Positions 10,730 through 19,887 of a DNA stretch of 64,000 bases are shown here, piece after piece. The notes below the pieces were generated by a model. That model was given only the letters and a program-made list of their open reading frames with translations, ran no database searches and had not been told where the DNA came from. Source of the stretch: Corallium rubrum (Eukaryota; Cnidaria; Anthozoa; Scleralcyonacea; Coralliidae); contig OZ036017.1 in assembly GCA_964035015.1 (NCBI GenBank), forward strand, positions 5,339,496-5,403,495, in the 5' to 3' direction. The translations under genes were made by a program, and so were the position numbers. The stretch's first letter is position 1, and the number at the start of each line of letters is the position of its first letter.

Positions 10730-13560
10730 CATGGCCTTCACTAAAGAAATGGGAATCCAAATGCTCACCCGGAATACCCCTTTACCCCTTCCCATACCTC
10801 CAAACACTACTTTTATGATTGTTAAACCTTTTCCTGAATGCTGTTATGGTACTCCCAACATACACCTTCAAACATTTAACGCATTTAATTAGATAAACTA
10901 CACCCTCAGAATCACAATTAAAGGAATAGTTTGATCCAACTAGAAGTTTTTATCAAAAGTGAAGTGCTGCGAGTTGCTACCATTTACTATTTAGTAGTAA
11001 AATACTTGTTATCCTCCGAAGCATTTTCAATTAAAGAGCTTAAGCATGCGACGTTTTCCTCAGCATTTACGTCATGCGCATGCATAAAATAACAATTTAA
11101 TATGCCTGCCGCTGATCGGTAGACATTGCGTATACCGAAGGTCATCGCCCACGAAATCCTAAGAATCGAGTTTGTGAATATATAAACTCGGACCAGACCT
11201 CGTCAAGATTAGTGAGCTGCTCGCCTTACGGCTCGCAGCAATAACTACGGTTGTTATGCTCAAATTTATCGCCTTCGTCAACAAAAACGCATATTTGCCA
11301 TCTGGTTTTATTACATTTACTCATCCCCTTCCCGCAAAAAACACCTCTTTTGACTTTAGATCTAGCCAAATTATCTCCCAAATTCCGTGGTCTCCTGTAC
11401 GAAACCAAAGGCTTTTGTCCCGCAAACGTTTCTCTCATGTCAATTGAAGAATGCAAAATAGACCAAAGAGAATCAATAATTTTTCCCACTCCCGTTAACG
11501 ATGGATGAAAATTCAACACCAAGGGAATTCTATCCAACTTCTTACCCTAATTATTCTGACCAGGGACGTAGCCGCGGCTTCCCCCCTTTTTGACATAAAA
11601 CAACAGACATGTAACTACAAAACTGATGCAATATGAATTGTGTCAGGAAATAAACTGTAAACAGTGTATTCAATCTACTGAGTGTATGCATTTTGAGTAT
11701 CTATGTGACTTTTGCGTGTTTTGAGTATTTTATATGACGTTTTTTAACCTTTAGAGTCTGTAAAATCTTCCTCCAAAAGCCAGGAAATGGCATTTCAGCG
11801 ACTCTCGATTTCAAAATTTCCCGGGAGCGTGCCCCCGGACCCCCCCCCCCCCAAAAAATATATTTTGATTTCGGCTCCCCCCCTTTCAAAATCCTGGCTG
11901 CGTCCCTGCCTTTGACCTTATCAAATTGCCGACAAATATTCTCTTTTTTAAAAGCTCTTTTAACAAAATTTCCCTGGAGTTCCTTCAACCGTTTATCAAA
12001 AACCTCATCCGAGCTACAAATCCGCCTCAACCTTAAAGCCTGTCCATATAAGGTATACCTTCCTTTACATCCTTCGGATGACATGATTTGTAATCTAAAT
12101 ACTGATGTGTATCCGTTGGTTTCGAATACACATCGGTAAAAATCTTGCCCCCCCCCCCCCCCCACACACACACCTCTTTAGAAACCATAACATCTAAGTA
12201 CGAAATCCGTTTGATGATAGGAATTGACAAATTCCAAAAATTCTAACAATTTCTCTTTCCCGTACAGCCAAATAAAAAAAACATCATCCAAAAATCTAAA
12301 CCAAACCCAGGGACTAAATCTACATCCAATTAACATTTTCCTTTCCAACCCTAACATAAATATATTAGCAAAGGCAGGAGCAAATTTAGTACCAATAGCT
12401 GTCCCCAATTTTTGCCAATAAATCCCATCATCAAACTCAAAATAATTATTCTCAAGAACAATCTTAGCTAATTCTACATCATCAACATACCAATCCTCAG
12501 AATTTATTTCTCCTCTAAACTCTTGTAAAATTTGTTTCATATACTCCAAACCCTCCCCATGTGGATGTGTGGATAAAGACCTACCACATCCATAGTGCCA
12601 ATAATAGCCGTTTCTGGAATATGACCCAAATTTTCCAGTCTCTTCAGAAAATCGGTGGTATCTTTAATAACAGAAGGCAACAACTTAACCACTGGGCTCA
12701 AATGAAAATCAATAAATTCCGAAATTCGTTCTGTGGGGAGTACCACAATTAGACACCACCGGTCTCCCAGGAACGTCAACTAACCTTTTCTGTATCTTAG
12801 GTAACAAATAAAATCTACCCAAAGTTACATTATCACCTCTGAGATACCTCCGATTTTCCTCTGTAATCTTCTTATCTTTCACCAATTCCTTAAGCTTTCC
12901 ATCAATCAGTGTGGTCACCCCTTCAAGAGGATTATTCTCGACTCTACTATAAACCTCCAAATTAGATAATTGCCTATTTCGCCTCCTTAGAATAATCATT
13001 CAAATCCCATACAACGACTGCAGATCTCTTATCCGCTTTTTTAATAACAATATCATTATAACTTTTCAAATTCCTCAGGGCTTTTCTTTCTAAGCTCCCT
13101 CATCCAAATTTGAATAATTTTGACCACACCCATCTATAGAAAGAATCCTAAATTCTAAATTTTTCAAAAATACATCCAATGCTGGATCATTAACATCGGG
13201 GGTCCAATTGGATTTACCTTTGAAACCAGCATGCTTACTATTCCCTAAACTCTCTTTGTGACTATTAGCAAAGTGAACCCTTAACTTCATACGTCTTCCA
13301 AACTCATACAAATCCCTGTGCAATTCAAATTTATTAAAATAAAACCCTTATCCATAAATACTTAAATCCCGTTTGGAAAGATTTACCACATTCTCACTAA
13401 CAAGACCCTGTTTCTTAAATTCTAAATTCGTATTACCTACTGGTACATTATCCTTAACTTGTTCTTGCCTTATTCCACCGTCCAATACTCTGTCCAGTGC
13501 ATCTTCGCTTAAAACTAATATAAATGATCCAACCAAAAGAGAAAGCTTTTGGGCATACAC
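10730..13560 (-). pseudogene. PLE-1 reverse transcriptase with GIY-YIG nuclease
   Basis: From high to low coordinates the fragments give an N-terminal region (13560-13090), RT fingers with FYLLPKIQKR and VPGRPVVSNCGTP (12999-12709), IIGTMDVVGLYPHI (12650-12560), then GTAIGTKFAPAFANIFM and RFLDDVFFIW, the DD pair of the catalytic site (12460-12270). Next come DVYSKPTDTHQYL, SCHP, RLRRICSS (12160-12000), and HPSL..RRPRNLGD (11520-11360). The GIY-YIG core near 10925-10830 reads GVVYLIKC..C...YVGSTI..FRKRFNNHKS. This order is specific to Penelope-like elements. Multiple frameshifts make it inactive. Confidence 0.85.
11559..11909. mobile_element. hAT-like MITE inside PLE-1
   Basis: The left end CAGGGACGTAGCCGC faces the complementary GGCTGCGTCCCTG on the right. 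Flanks TTCTGAC and CTTTGAC may be a decayed 8-bp duplication. It splits the PLE-1 frame between the RRPRNLGD and FDKVKG segments. The interior holds the dispersed block GGCATTTCAGCGACTC also seen near 1400, 34280, 57270 and 62230, followed by a C run. Confidence 0.65.
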
Positions 13561-13662
13561 CTTGGATACCTTTATCCCAAGGGGTTTGAATTTAAGAGAT
13601 TTTTTGTAAATGATTTGTAATTATTGTAGCATATAAAAGACGCTGGAGAAGATTTGATCTTT

Positions 13663-13699
13663 TGCCTTGAAAAAGGGGCTTGCCCCGAAACGTTGGTCA
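13663..13699 (+). ncRNA. Decayed hammerhead in PLE-1 terminal arm
   Basis: Reads CTTGAAAAA, then GGGGC TT GCCCC as an intact helix II, then GAAACGTTGG. The downstream GAAAC half is intact, but the upstream box has lost CTGANGA. The mirror copy at 10212-10245 also has a mispaired helix II. Position and layout match hammerheads of Penelope elements, but with this core I expect no cleavage. Confidence 0.45.
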
Positions 13700-13744
13700 A
13701 TAAAGTGAAATAGTATTTTGAAGTTTGTTGTGATTAATGGTATA

Positions 13745-14201
13745 AGATTTAAATAGGTAATGGGGACCTCCATCGGCATTGCCTTCAGAAGCGGGACATA
13801 GCACACAGAGTTAGCCAACCATTATGGTATCCATGGTGCTAGTAGTGGTGGTGACGTAGTTCAGAATTATATATAGTAACGTTGAAGGTAAAGAAAGATC
13901 GAAAAGAGAATAGTAATTTTGTGTTTTTCGGGTTAACTCTCGATGCGTTTCGACCTTCTGGTCTTCTTCAGTTGTTCGTCAATTGTTGGTGTATAGTCAG
14001 TTGGTAGATAAGGGATAGAAAGACAGTGTAAGACAATTAGTTTTGTAAAACACGTATAAAACCACTATAAGGTAATTTAATAATGATCTTACTGAAGTCG
14101 TTATGGTGTCTTGGTAGTCCGTAGCGTACTGCCATTGTAGTCCGGTATTTGATTTTATTGTTGGCCAAAGTTGCTCTTCGCCTCTTTGTCGAAGTATAGT
14201 C

Positions 14202-14205
<4 letters not shown>
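13745..14205 (-). mobile_element. 3' end of a second Penelope-type element
   Basis: A separate terminal sequence with a hammerhead-like motif (next entry) starts right after PLE-1 and runs to (TA)n tract 3. Short ORFs here show no RT motif. The ribozyme-bearing end and (TA)n contact suggest the terminus of another PLE or a PLE-derived satellite. Confidence 0.5.
13935..13985 (-). ncRNA. Hammerhead-like motif
   Basis: Minus strand: CTGAAGA (13971-13965), helix II GACC-AGAA-GGTC, GAAAC (13951-13947), then GCATC. Core and helix II are sound. Helix III (ACGCAT) has one mismatch from a perfect self-complement, and helix I pairing is weak. Possibly a decaying copy. Confidence 0.55.
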
Positions 14206-14536
<331 letters not shown>

Positions 14537-14611
14537 TGTTATGCTCTGCTTACGCATTGAGCACTCTATCCGTACGATTTTATACTCGATATTTTTTATC
14601 GCAACACTTTG

Positions 14612-14693
<82 letters not shown>
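14612..14693. repeat. (TA)n tract 4
   Basis: TA repeat that forms one boundary of the ribozyme element at 14694-14899. Confidence 0.95.
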
Positions 14694-14696
<3 letters not shown>

Positions 14697-14899
14697 TGAG
14701 CACGTGTTGGTAGAGCGAATATAGTACAGTTTAAGTGCGCTTACCTCAAAATGTTGAGTGTCGCAACTGTCAGTTTCACGCGGGGCGGCGATCTTCAGGC
14801 AACTTAAAACTTGCCTGGTCACGGAAAAAGTAAGAAACCGAACGAGAAAAACAATCTGAATTCTTAAAAGAGTATAGACTGAATTGGCAGTGTTTGTGG
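14694..14899 (-). mobile_element. (TA)n-bounded hammerhead element, copy A
   Basis: About 206 bp lying exactly between (TA)n tract 4 and a short (TA)n at 14900-14911. A second copy with the same boundaries lies at 17821-17992; it lacks about 30 bp. In ribozyme sense the element runs ACCACAAACACTGCC, hammerhead, TTTTGAGGTAAGCG, then CGCTCTACCAACACGTGCTC. No ORF. Confidence 0.82.
14758..14805 (-). ncRNA. Hammerhead ribozyme in element copy A
   Basis: Minus strand: CTGAAGA (14798-14792), helix II CGC/GCG with the same basal U-U as at 9911, GAAAC (14777-14773), helix III ACTG-A-CAGT, predicted cleavage after GTT between 14765 and 14764. Helix I pairs GTTGC with GCGAC. Compared with 9911, helices I and III differ in sequence but keep pairing. 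Confidence 0.85.
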
Positions 14900-15049
14900 T
14901 TATATATATATTTGTGAAATTCATTACTAATTCATGAGTTTTGCAGCCAATCCAATTTCAGAAATTACGTCACATGTTACCCCTGTAAACCCCATACAAA
15001 CTAAAACCAATGATGCTAATTAGTTACAACCACTAGTGGATGTATACTC

Positions 15050-15750
15050 TTCTGATACAACCACTACACCTTTTTCAGGTCAAATTCAGAAACTTCCAAA
15101 CGAATTTCAGACACTTCCAAATGATATTCAGATTGTCCAAATGAATTTCAGACATTTCCAAATGATATTCAAATTTTTCAAATGATATTCAGACATTTTC
15201 AAATGAATTTCAGACATTTCCAAATGATATTCAGACATTTCCGAAATGAAGCGAGAGGCTTGCACAGTAAATAGTTCGGATCAGCTGAGGGAACACATAT
15301 ACCTTTTTTGCCCTGCATTACTCAATAAAAAACATTCAATTACACTCGTTGAAATAACAACATCACTTTATTATTAGCGCGAAACGACATTCAATACCGC
15401 TTCTGTAACATATCAATAGCATTGATTACATAAAGTGCTATTTTTATTTCAGTAAGTGCACTTGAATGTTTTTTATTGAGTAATGCAGGGCAAAAAAGGT
15501 ATATGTGTTCCCTCAGCCGCTCCGAACTATTTACTGTGCAAGCCTCTCGCTTCATTTTGGAAATGTCTGAATATCATTTGGAAATGTCTGAATATCATTT
15601 GGAAAATCTGAATATCATTTGGAAATTTCTGAAATTCACTTGAATTATCTGAAATTCACTTGGAAAGTTCTGAAATTGATCTGAATTATCTGAAGTTCGT
15701 TTGGAAGTTTCTGAATTTGACCTGAAAAAGGTGTAGTGCTTGAAACTAAT
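15050..15750. repeat. Foldback element with subterminal minisatellite
   Basis: Inverted arms of nearly 300 bp each. The outer parts (15060-15245 and 15550-15730) are arrays of a degenerate unit resembling AAATGATATTCAGACATTTCC. Inner parts share GCGAGAGGCTTGCACAG and TTTTTTGCCCTGCATTACTC. Tips are CACTACACCTTTTTCAGGTC and its complement. No ORF. Repeated subterminal motifs often serve as transposase binding sites; that use here is inference. Confidence 0.7.
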
Positions 15751-15799
15751 TAGCAAATTAGCATCTCAATATCCCAAAGGGACTTTTACTATTTATTCA

Positions 15800-15905
15800 T
15801 TTCACAAGTTGTTTACAACACTCACGTCCTTGTTGTATTGAATATACAATCACTCGCCTTCGGCTCGTGATTGTATATTCAATACAACACGGCCGCTCGT
15901 GTTGT
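15800..15905. repeat. Hairpin repeat
   Basis: TTGTATTGAATATACAATCAC and its complement flank CTCGCCTTCGGCTCG. GTTGTTTACAACAC and GTGTTGTAAACA extend the pairing. Short foldback repeat, no gene. Confidence 0.65.
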
Positions 15906-15934
15906 AAACATTACATATATATATATATATATAT

Positions 15935-16157
15935 CGCTCTATGGCCTTTAGGTCATATTGAGCGCTCTACAGGATGAGCCATTGCTGCTTACGCATTGTG
16001 CGCACGCTCACTGCTTGCAGTTTGAGCGCTATGGCATGGTTTTTATGTCCCACAATTTGTGAGGCACCAAAGGTGACTGTAAATAGCAGTTACCTTCATC
16101 CTGCTCATCAGCACCACACTGATGAGGCCCCAAAGGCCGAAACGGTACCGTCTGTAG

Positions 16158-16158
<1 letters not shown>
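15935..16158 (+). mobile_element. (TA)n-bounded hammerhead element B
   Basis: About 224 bp between (TA)n at 15914-15934 and (TA)n at 16159-16188. It opens with CGCTCTATGGCC and contains TTGAGCGCTCTAC, and the ribozyme lies at its extreme 3' end, so cleavage would release a product starting 6 nt before the TA run. No ORF. Confidence 0.8.
16113..16157 (+). ncRNA. Hammerhead ribozyme with GUC cleavage site
   Basis: CTGATGA at 16119-16125, helix II GGCC-CCAAA-GGCC, GAAAC at 16139-16143, helix III ACGGT/ACCGT (loop-less 5-bp palindrome), and the canonical GTC with cleavage predicted after 16152. Helix I begins ACA/TGT. Every core position matches the consensus. Confidence 0.88.
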
Positions 16159-16185
<27 letters not shown>

Positions 16186-16190
<5 letters not shown>

Positions 16191-16289
16191 CGCTTACCTC
16201 AAAAGTCTGCTACAGGCTGTTTCATCTGCCTGAAGATTCTTTTTTAGATGAAACAGCCTGTAGCAGACTTTTGAGGTAAGCGAAAATCT
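16186..16289. repeat. Palindromic hammerhead element C, left part
   Basis: Palindrome with arms TTTTCGCTTACCTCAAAAG and complement, starting at the (TA)n end of element B. The hAT copy at 16295-17610 is inserted just beyond its right arm. Element sequence resumes after it (TTTGCTCTAAC, GAGCACTC, 17619-17679) up to the next (TA)n. Confidence 0.82.
16223..16268 (+). ncRNA. Hammerhead ribozyme in element C
   Basis: CTGAAGA at 16230-16236, helix II TCT/AGA closed by a T-rich loop with a basal U-U, GAAAC at 16250-16254, helix III ACAG-C-CTGT, predicted cleavage after GTA at 16262. Helix I pairs TCTGC (16225-16229) with GCAGA (16263-16267). All three helices differ from the other copies yet pair. 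Confidence 0.85.
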
Positions 16290-16294
16290 ATATT

Positions 16295-17610
16295 CAGTGG
16301 CGGATCAAGCTTGCGCGGGGCCCCTGGCACATAATTGGCTGATTGATGCCCCCCGCCCTGCCCCCCCCCCCCAAAAAAAAAAAATCCTCTGTGGACTAAA
16401 AGACAAAAAAAGAAAGACTAAAGAGGAAAGAGTCGGAGGAATTTTATAACCAAGATAGTAATATTTACAAACGATGTTTCTACAAAATGTTTTATGCAAA
16501 TGGCATTTTTCGGGCCTTTGCAGAAGCAAAATCGTTTGCTAGCTTATAGAAATCAAGCGAGCGTAAGATGTCCGATTCCATGCTGATCAGCGATAAAGCA
16601 GTTAAACGTTTCTGTCCCATCGTGCTACGCAAATCACTCTTTAAACGTTTTAGCTTCGAGAATGAGCGCTCCCCCGTACAGTTACTGACCAACATGGCAA
16701 GATAAATTCGCAAAGCAATTTCCACATTTGTGAAGGTTTCACTTAGCTCATTTTGTTTGAGATTGAGAAACATTAATAACTCAATGGACCTCTTGTCGTC
16801 CTCCTCTTGTGGAACTCTCATCTTCCGAACTTTTGCTCCAGGTTGCAATGGCTCGAAGAAATAGTAAATAAACTGGACGAGCTCGTTAGGGAAGGTTTCT
16901 TCCGAATCATCTGGATAGGCTTCAACAAGCTTTCGGGCAGCAGCCTTCACACCCTCGTCGCACATACTGCTAAGCTGAGAAAGGAAGCCAAATCTCTCAG
17001 AAACGGTTTTGTAACCAGCGATTCTTTGTTTCAGAGCAGCACAGACGTGGTCGATAATTGTAAAAAACACTTCCACACGAAATTTGACGCCGGCCTGCAA
17101 GACTGTATCCTCAGCTGCACCTTCGTCGCCATGAAAGATTCGTCGATTTCGTTTGCGAGTACGCCTTGAAGCATCTGGATACTCGCTATCGCCACACTTT
17201 TCTACACCTTTCTTCTCGTAATCATCAAATTTCTCTCGGAGTTGCTGAAATCCAAAACCTCCCACGTCTTTTATACATTCTTACATATAATTGCTTGACA
17301 GGTTTTATATATCAACTAAAACACGAACTTCAACTTCACGTCTAAGTTTTTGGTTAGTGGCTGCAAAAGTAGGGCATTACACAACAAAACCCTGATGTTA
17401 AGTAAACATTTCTAAGTGATAACTGATAACGTCATTAAATTAAAACGAGGGAGCCGTGCCCTGCTGGCCCTTTGTGCTTGCCCTTGCAGGCTGCAACATA
17501 GATGCGGTATATCCTTGAAAAAAAAAAAAGGTTTTGCGAAGCGCGGGGCCCCTCAAAAGCGCGGGGACCCTGGCACCTGCCCATACTGCCCTCCCCTTGA
17601 TCCGCCACTG
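16295..17610 (-). mobile_element. hAT transposon copy with 8-bp target duplication
   Basis: 15-bp perfect terminal inverted repeats (CAGTGGCGGATCAAG and CTTGATCCGCCACTG) with the 8-bp duplication TCTATATT at 16287-16294 and 17611-17618. Both marks are diagnostic for hAT. At 1316 bp it holds only the C-terminal part of a transposase, so it is a deletion derivative. It inserted into hammerhead element C. Confidence 0.93.
16492..17265 (-). pseudogene. hAT transposase C-terminal part (dimerisation domain)
   Basis: A 257-codon open frame on the minus strand, with no in-frame ATG at its start, so it continues an upstream part that is gone. The last third reads ALRIYLAMLVSNCTGERSFS, then LKRLKSDLRSTMGQKRLTAL and a MESDILR segment. 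This is the hAT-family C-terminal dimerisation domain as found in ZMYM1-like and related transposases. The catalytic DDE region and BED finger upstream are lost. The frame is intact to its stop, so the deletion is probably young. Confidence 0.85.
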
Positions 17611-17679
17611 TCTATATTTGCTCTAACTATATGTTATCGAGCACTCTTTGCGTTTCGTAGACCAAAACCCACACGTACA

Positions 17680-17718
17680 TATATATATATATATATACTG
17701 TATATATATATATATACA

Positions 17719-17766
<48 letters not shown>

Positions 17767-17780
17767 TGTATATATATACA

Positions 17781-17820
<40 letters not shown>
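17680..17820. repeat. (TA)n tract with CTG/CAG interruptions
   Basis: Four interruptions (ACTGTA and TACAGTA) divide the TA run symmetrically at about 17697, 17717, 17766 and 17780, forming small TATA-ACTG/CAGT-TATA inverted pairs. Confidence 0.9.
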
Positions 17821-17823
<3 letters not shown>

Positions 17824-17992
17824 CACGTGTTGGTAGAGCGAATATAGTACAGTTTAAGTGCGCTTACCTCAAAATGTTGAGTGTCGCAACTGTCAGTTTC
17901 ACGCGGGGCGGCGATCTTCAGGCAAGAAACCGAACGAGAAAAACAATCTGAATTCTTAAAAGTGTATAGACTGAATTGGCAGTGTTTGTGGT
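17821..17992 (-). mobile_element. (TA)n-bounded hammerhead element, copy A2
   Basis: Second copy of the element at 14694-14899, again with (TA)n on each side, almost identical but lacking about 30 bp next to the ribozyme. Same boundaries twice argue that the element ends really are at the TA runs. Confidence 0.85.
17881..17926 (-). ncRNA. Hammerhead ribozyme in copy A2
   Basis: Same core as at 14758: CTGAAGA (17921-17915), helix II CGC/GCG, GAAAC, helix III ACTG-A-CAGT, GTT cleavage site. Helix I keeps TTGC/GCGA; the deletion trims outer pairing. Confidence 0.83.
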
Positions 17993-18115
17993 TATATATA
18001 TATATATATATATATATAGCATGTTCTAAGGATTTAGGGTGAAGGAAAATTCGAGTGTAGAATATATACATTTTAAGACCAAACCGGGAGCAGTTGCGAA
18101 AAATGCAACTACACA

Positions 18116-18189
18116 GGCCCTCCGGCAGGAATTGAACCCACGACCTTGCGATTCTAGTGCAATGCTCTGACCACTGAGCCACGGAGGCC
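18116..18189 (-). ncRNA. tRNA-like Pol III unit, minus strand
   Basis: 74-nt tRNA-like sequence, same as in the 21.6-kb array: A box TGGCTCAGTGG, B box GGTTCAATTCC, pairable acceptor arms GCCTCCG/CGGAGGG. See the array entry for the folding. Confidence 0.65.
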
Positions 18190-18420
18190 GTTGCCGAGAG
18201 CTCGATCGCGAGTTCTGTATATATAATAAGGTGGTAATGCCAGGAGAGAATTGGGTATATTATAAATGATATTGGGCATTTCACTCGATTACACAGCATG
18301 TTCTAAGGATTTAGGGTGAAGGAAAATTCGAGTGTAGAATATATACATTTTAAGACCAATTCTCTCCTGGCATTACCACCTTATTATATATACAGAACTC
18401 GCGATCGAGCTCTCGGCAAC

Positions 18421-18494
18421 GGCCTCCGTGGCTCAGTGGTCAGAGCATTGCACTAGAATCGCAAGGTCGTGGGTTCAATTCCTGCCGGAGGGCC
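18421..18494 (+). ncRNA. tRNA-like Pol III unit, plus strand
   Basis: Mirror of 18116-18189, with TTTTTT 21 nt after its end as a possible Pol III terminator. Confidence 0.65.
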
Positions 18495-18619
18495 TGTGTA
18501 GTTGCATTTTTTGCAACTGCTCCCGGTTTGGTCTTAAAATGTATATATTCTACACTCGAATTTTCCTTCTCCCTAAATCCTTAGAACATGCTGTGTAATC
18601 GAGTGAAATGCCCAATATC

Positions 18620-18621
<2 letters not shown>

Positions 18622-18678
<57 letters not shown>
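18622..18678. repeat. (TA)n tract
   Basis: TA repeat between the tRNA-like pair and the NDUFAF5-like gene. Confidence 0.95.
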
Positions 18679-18680
<2 letters not shown>

Positions 18681-18873
18681 CTGACGCCTGACGCCTGTCC
18701 AAGATTCAACCCGGTACGCTTTGACGCGAGTCGTGTACTTTATACCAAGTATTCGTAAAACTACAACGCTGACAGAATGTGCTAACGCAGGCTCAAGGGA
18801 TCTCTTTGCAAAATGTCGGAAAATCTTGTTTTATGCTTAATTTTATAGTTTATAAATTTCCTTGCGAGTTGCG

Positions 18874-19887
18874 ATGTGTTTAAGTATGACAAGACTACTG
18901 AGAAATTGGCCTGCTAACTGGAAGCTTGCTCCTGAAATGGCCTGCTTTGTGCGACTGAAATCGGACTTGAATTGTGATGGATCAAGCGGTTCGATGAATG
19001 TCTTCAACCGAAAAGCGAAACGTTTGCAAAAGAACCGCGCTGCCTTGAGAGCAAACAGCGACGAATACGATTACTTAAAAGACGAGGTGGCAAGCAGACT
19101 TGTAGATCGTCTTGGAGACGTATCAAGACATTTCACTTCGGTTTTGGATCTAGGCTGTGGTAAAGGGCATGTTGCAAAATATCTGACAACAGCACATGTT
19201 GGGTCGTTAGTACAGTGTGATTCATCGGAGAAGATGGTTGAACGAAGCTTTGTGCATTCAGATATACCAACCAGACAATTGGTGATCGATGAAGAATTTT
19301 TACCATTTAAGCCGAATACTTTTGATGCTGTACTAAGCTGTCTGAGTTTGCACTGGGTCAATGACCTACCGGGTGTGTTTAGCCAAGTGAAATCCTGTCT
19401 TAAAGATGATGGTATGTTTTTGGCAGGATTGTTTGGTGGACAGACGCTGTTCGAGTTGAGGTGTGCACTTCAGCTTGCTGAACTTGAGCAAGAGGGTGGT
19501 TTTGGCCCTCATGTTTCACCATTTACCGAAATGCAAGACATCGGAGGTCTGGCCAGTCAGGCTGGATTTAATATTATCACTGTTGACTTTGAGGAAGTAG
19601 TCATTAATTACCCAAGTATGTTTGAGTTGATGGATGATCTACAGGGCATGGGAGAAAACAATGCATCATGGTCCAGGAAGCATGTGCTCTCTCGGCAAAC
19701 AACACAAATTGCATCAAGGATTTACAAGGAAATGTATGCTGATGATAATGGAGATGTTCCAGCTACATTTCAAGTTATTTTTCTGATTTGCTGGAAACCA
19801 TCGAACAAACAAGTAAAGGCTTCTAAAAGAGAAGCCAATGCATTTAGTCTGAAAGACATTGACAAGTTGAATTTTGAGGAGAAATAA
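18874..19887 (+). CDS. NDUFAF5: NDUFAF5-like complex I assembly factor
   Basis: A 337-residue protein from the first ATG at 18874 (the frame is open a few codons upstream, without an ATG). NDUFAF5 acts in the mitochondrial matrix: it is an AdoMet-fold protein that hydroxylates an arginine of the complex I subunit NDUFS7 early in assembly. The Arg-rich first 30 residues suit a mitochondrial presequence. The family opening NVFNRKAKRLQKNRAAL follows near residue 43, then motif I LDLGCGKGHVAKYL near 90, DEEFLPFKPNTFD and SLSLHWVNDLPG near 140-165, GLFGGQTLFELRCALQLAE, HVSPFTEMQDIG, and NYPSMFELMDDLQGMGENN. Length matches animal orthologues. There is no intron, which raises the option of a retrogene, but no poly(A) scar or flanking duplication is visible and the frame is intact. 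Confidence 0.93.
   Translation: MCLSMTRLLRNWPANWKLAPEMACFVRLKSDLNCDGSSGSMNVFNRKAKRLQKNRAALRANSDEYDYLKDEVASRLVDRLGDVSRHFTSVLDLGCGKGHVAKYLTTAHVGSLVQCDSSEKMVERSFVHSDIPTRQLVIDEEFLPFKPNTFDAVLSCLSLHWVNDLPGVFSQVKSCLKDDGMFLAGLFGGQTLFELRCALQLAELEQEGGFGPHVSPFTEMQDIGGLASQAGFNIITVDFEEVVINYPSMFELMDDLQGMGENNASWSRKHVLSRQTTQIASRIYKEMYADDNGDVPATFQVIFLICWKPSNKQVKASKREANAFSLKDIDKLNFEEK

Larger units (their letters stand above)
10130..13742 (-). mobile_element. Penelope-like retroelement (PLE-1), degenerate
   Basis: A minus-strand element bounded by inverted arms at about 10150-10395 and 13520-13740 (shared words CTTTTGGGCATACACCTTGG, AAAGACGCTGGAGA, TTTTGCCTTGAAAAAGGGG). The body encodes Penelope RT and a GIY-YIG nuclease, both broken by frameshifts. 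Its 3' side abuts (TA)n tract 2. Two later insertions lie inside: a tRNA-derived SINE (about 10415-10695) and a hAT-like MITE (11559-11909). Each arm holds a decayed hammerhead (see the entry at 13663). Confidence 0.85.
18019..18621. repeat. Inverted pair of tRNA-like repeat units
   Basis: Two units of the 277-bp family of the 21.6-kb array face away from each other, with a third partial unit (18298-18357) between. The pair lies between (TA)n at 17993-18018 and (TA)n at 18622-18678. Unit landmarks are GCATGTTCTAAGGATTTAGG, the tRNA-like core, and CTCTCCTGGCATTACCACC. Confidence 0.85.

Noticed and set aside
18116-18189. Functional tRNA-Ser(AGA)
   Set aside because: The fold lacks the long variable arm of tRNA-Ser, one anticodon-stem pair is A-C, and the acceptor end is imperfect.
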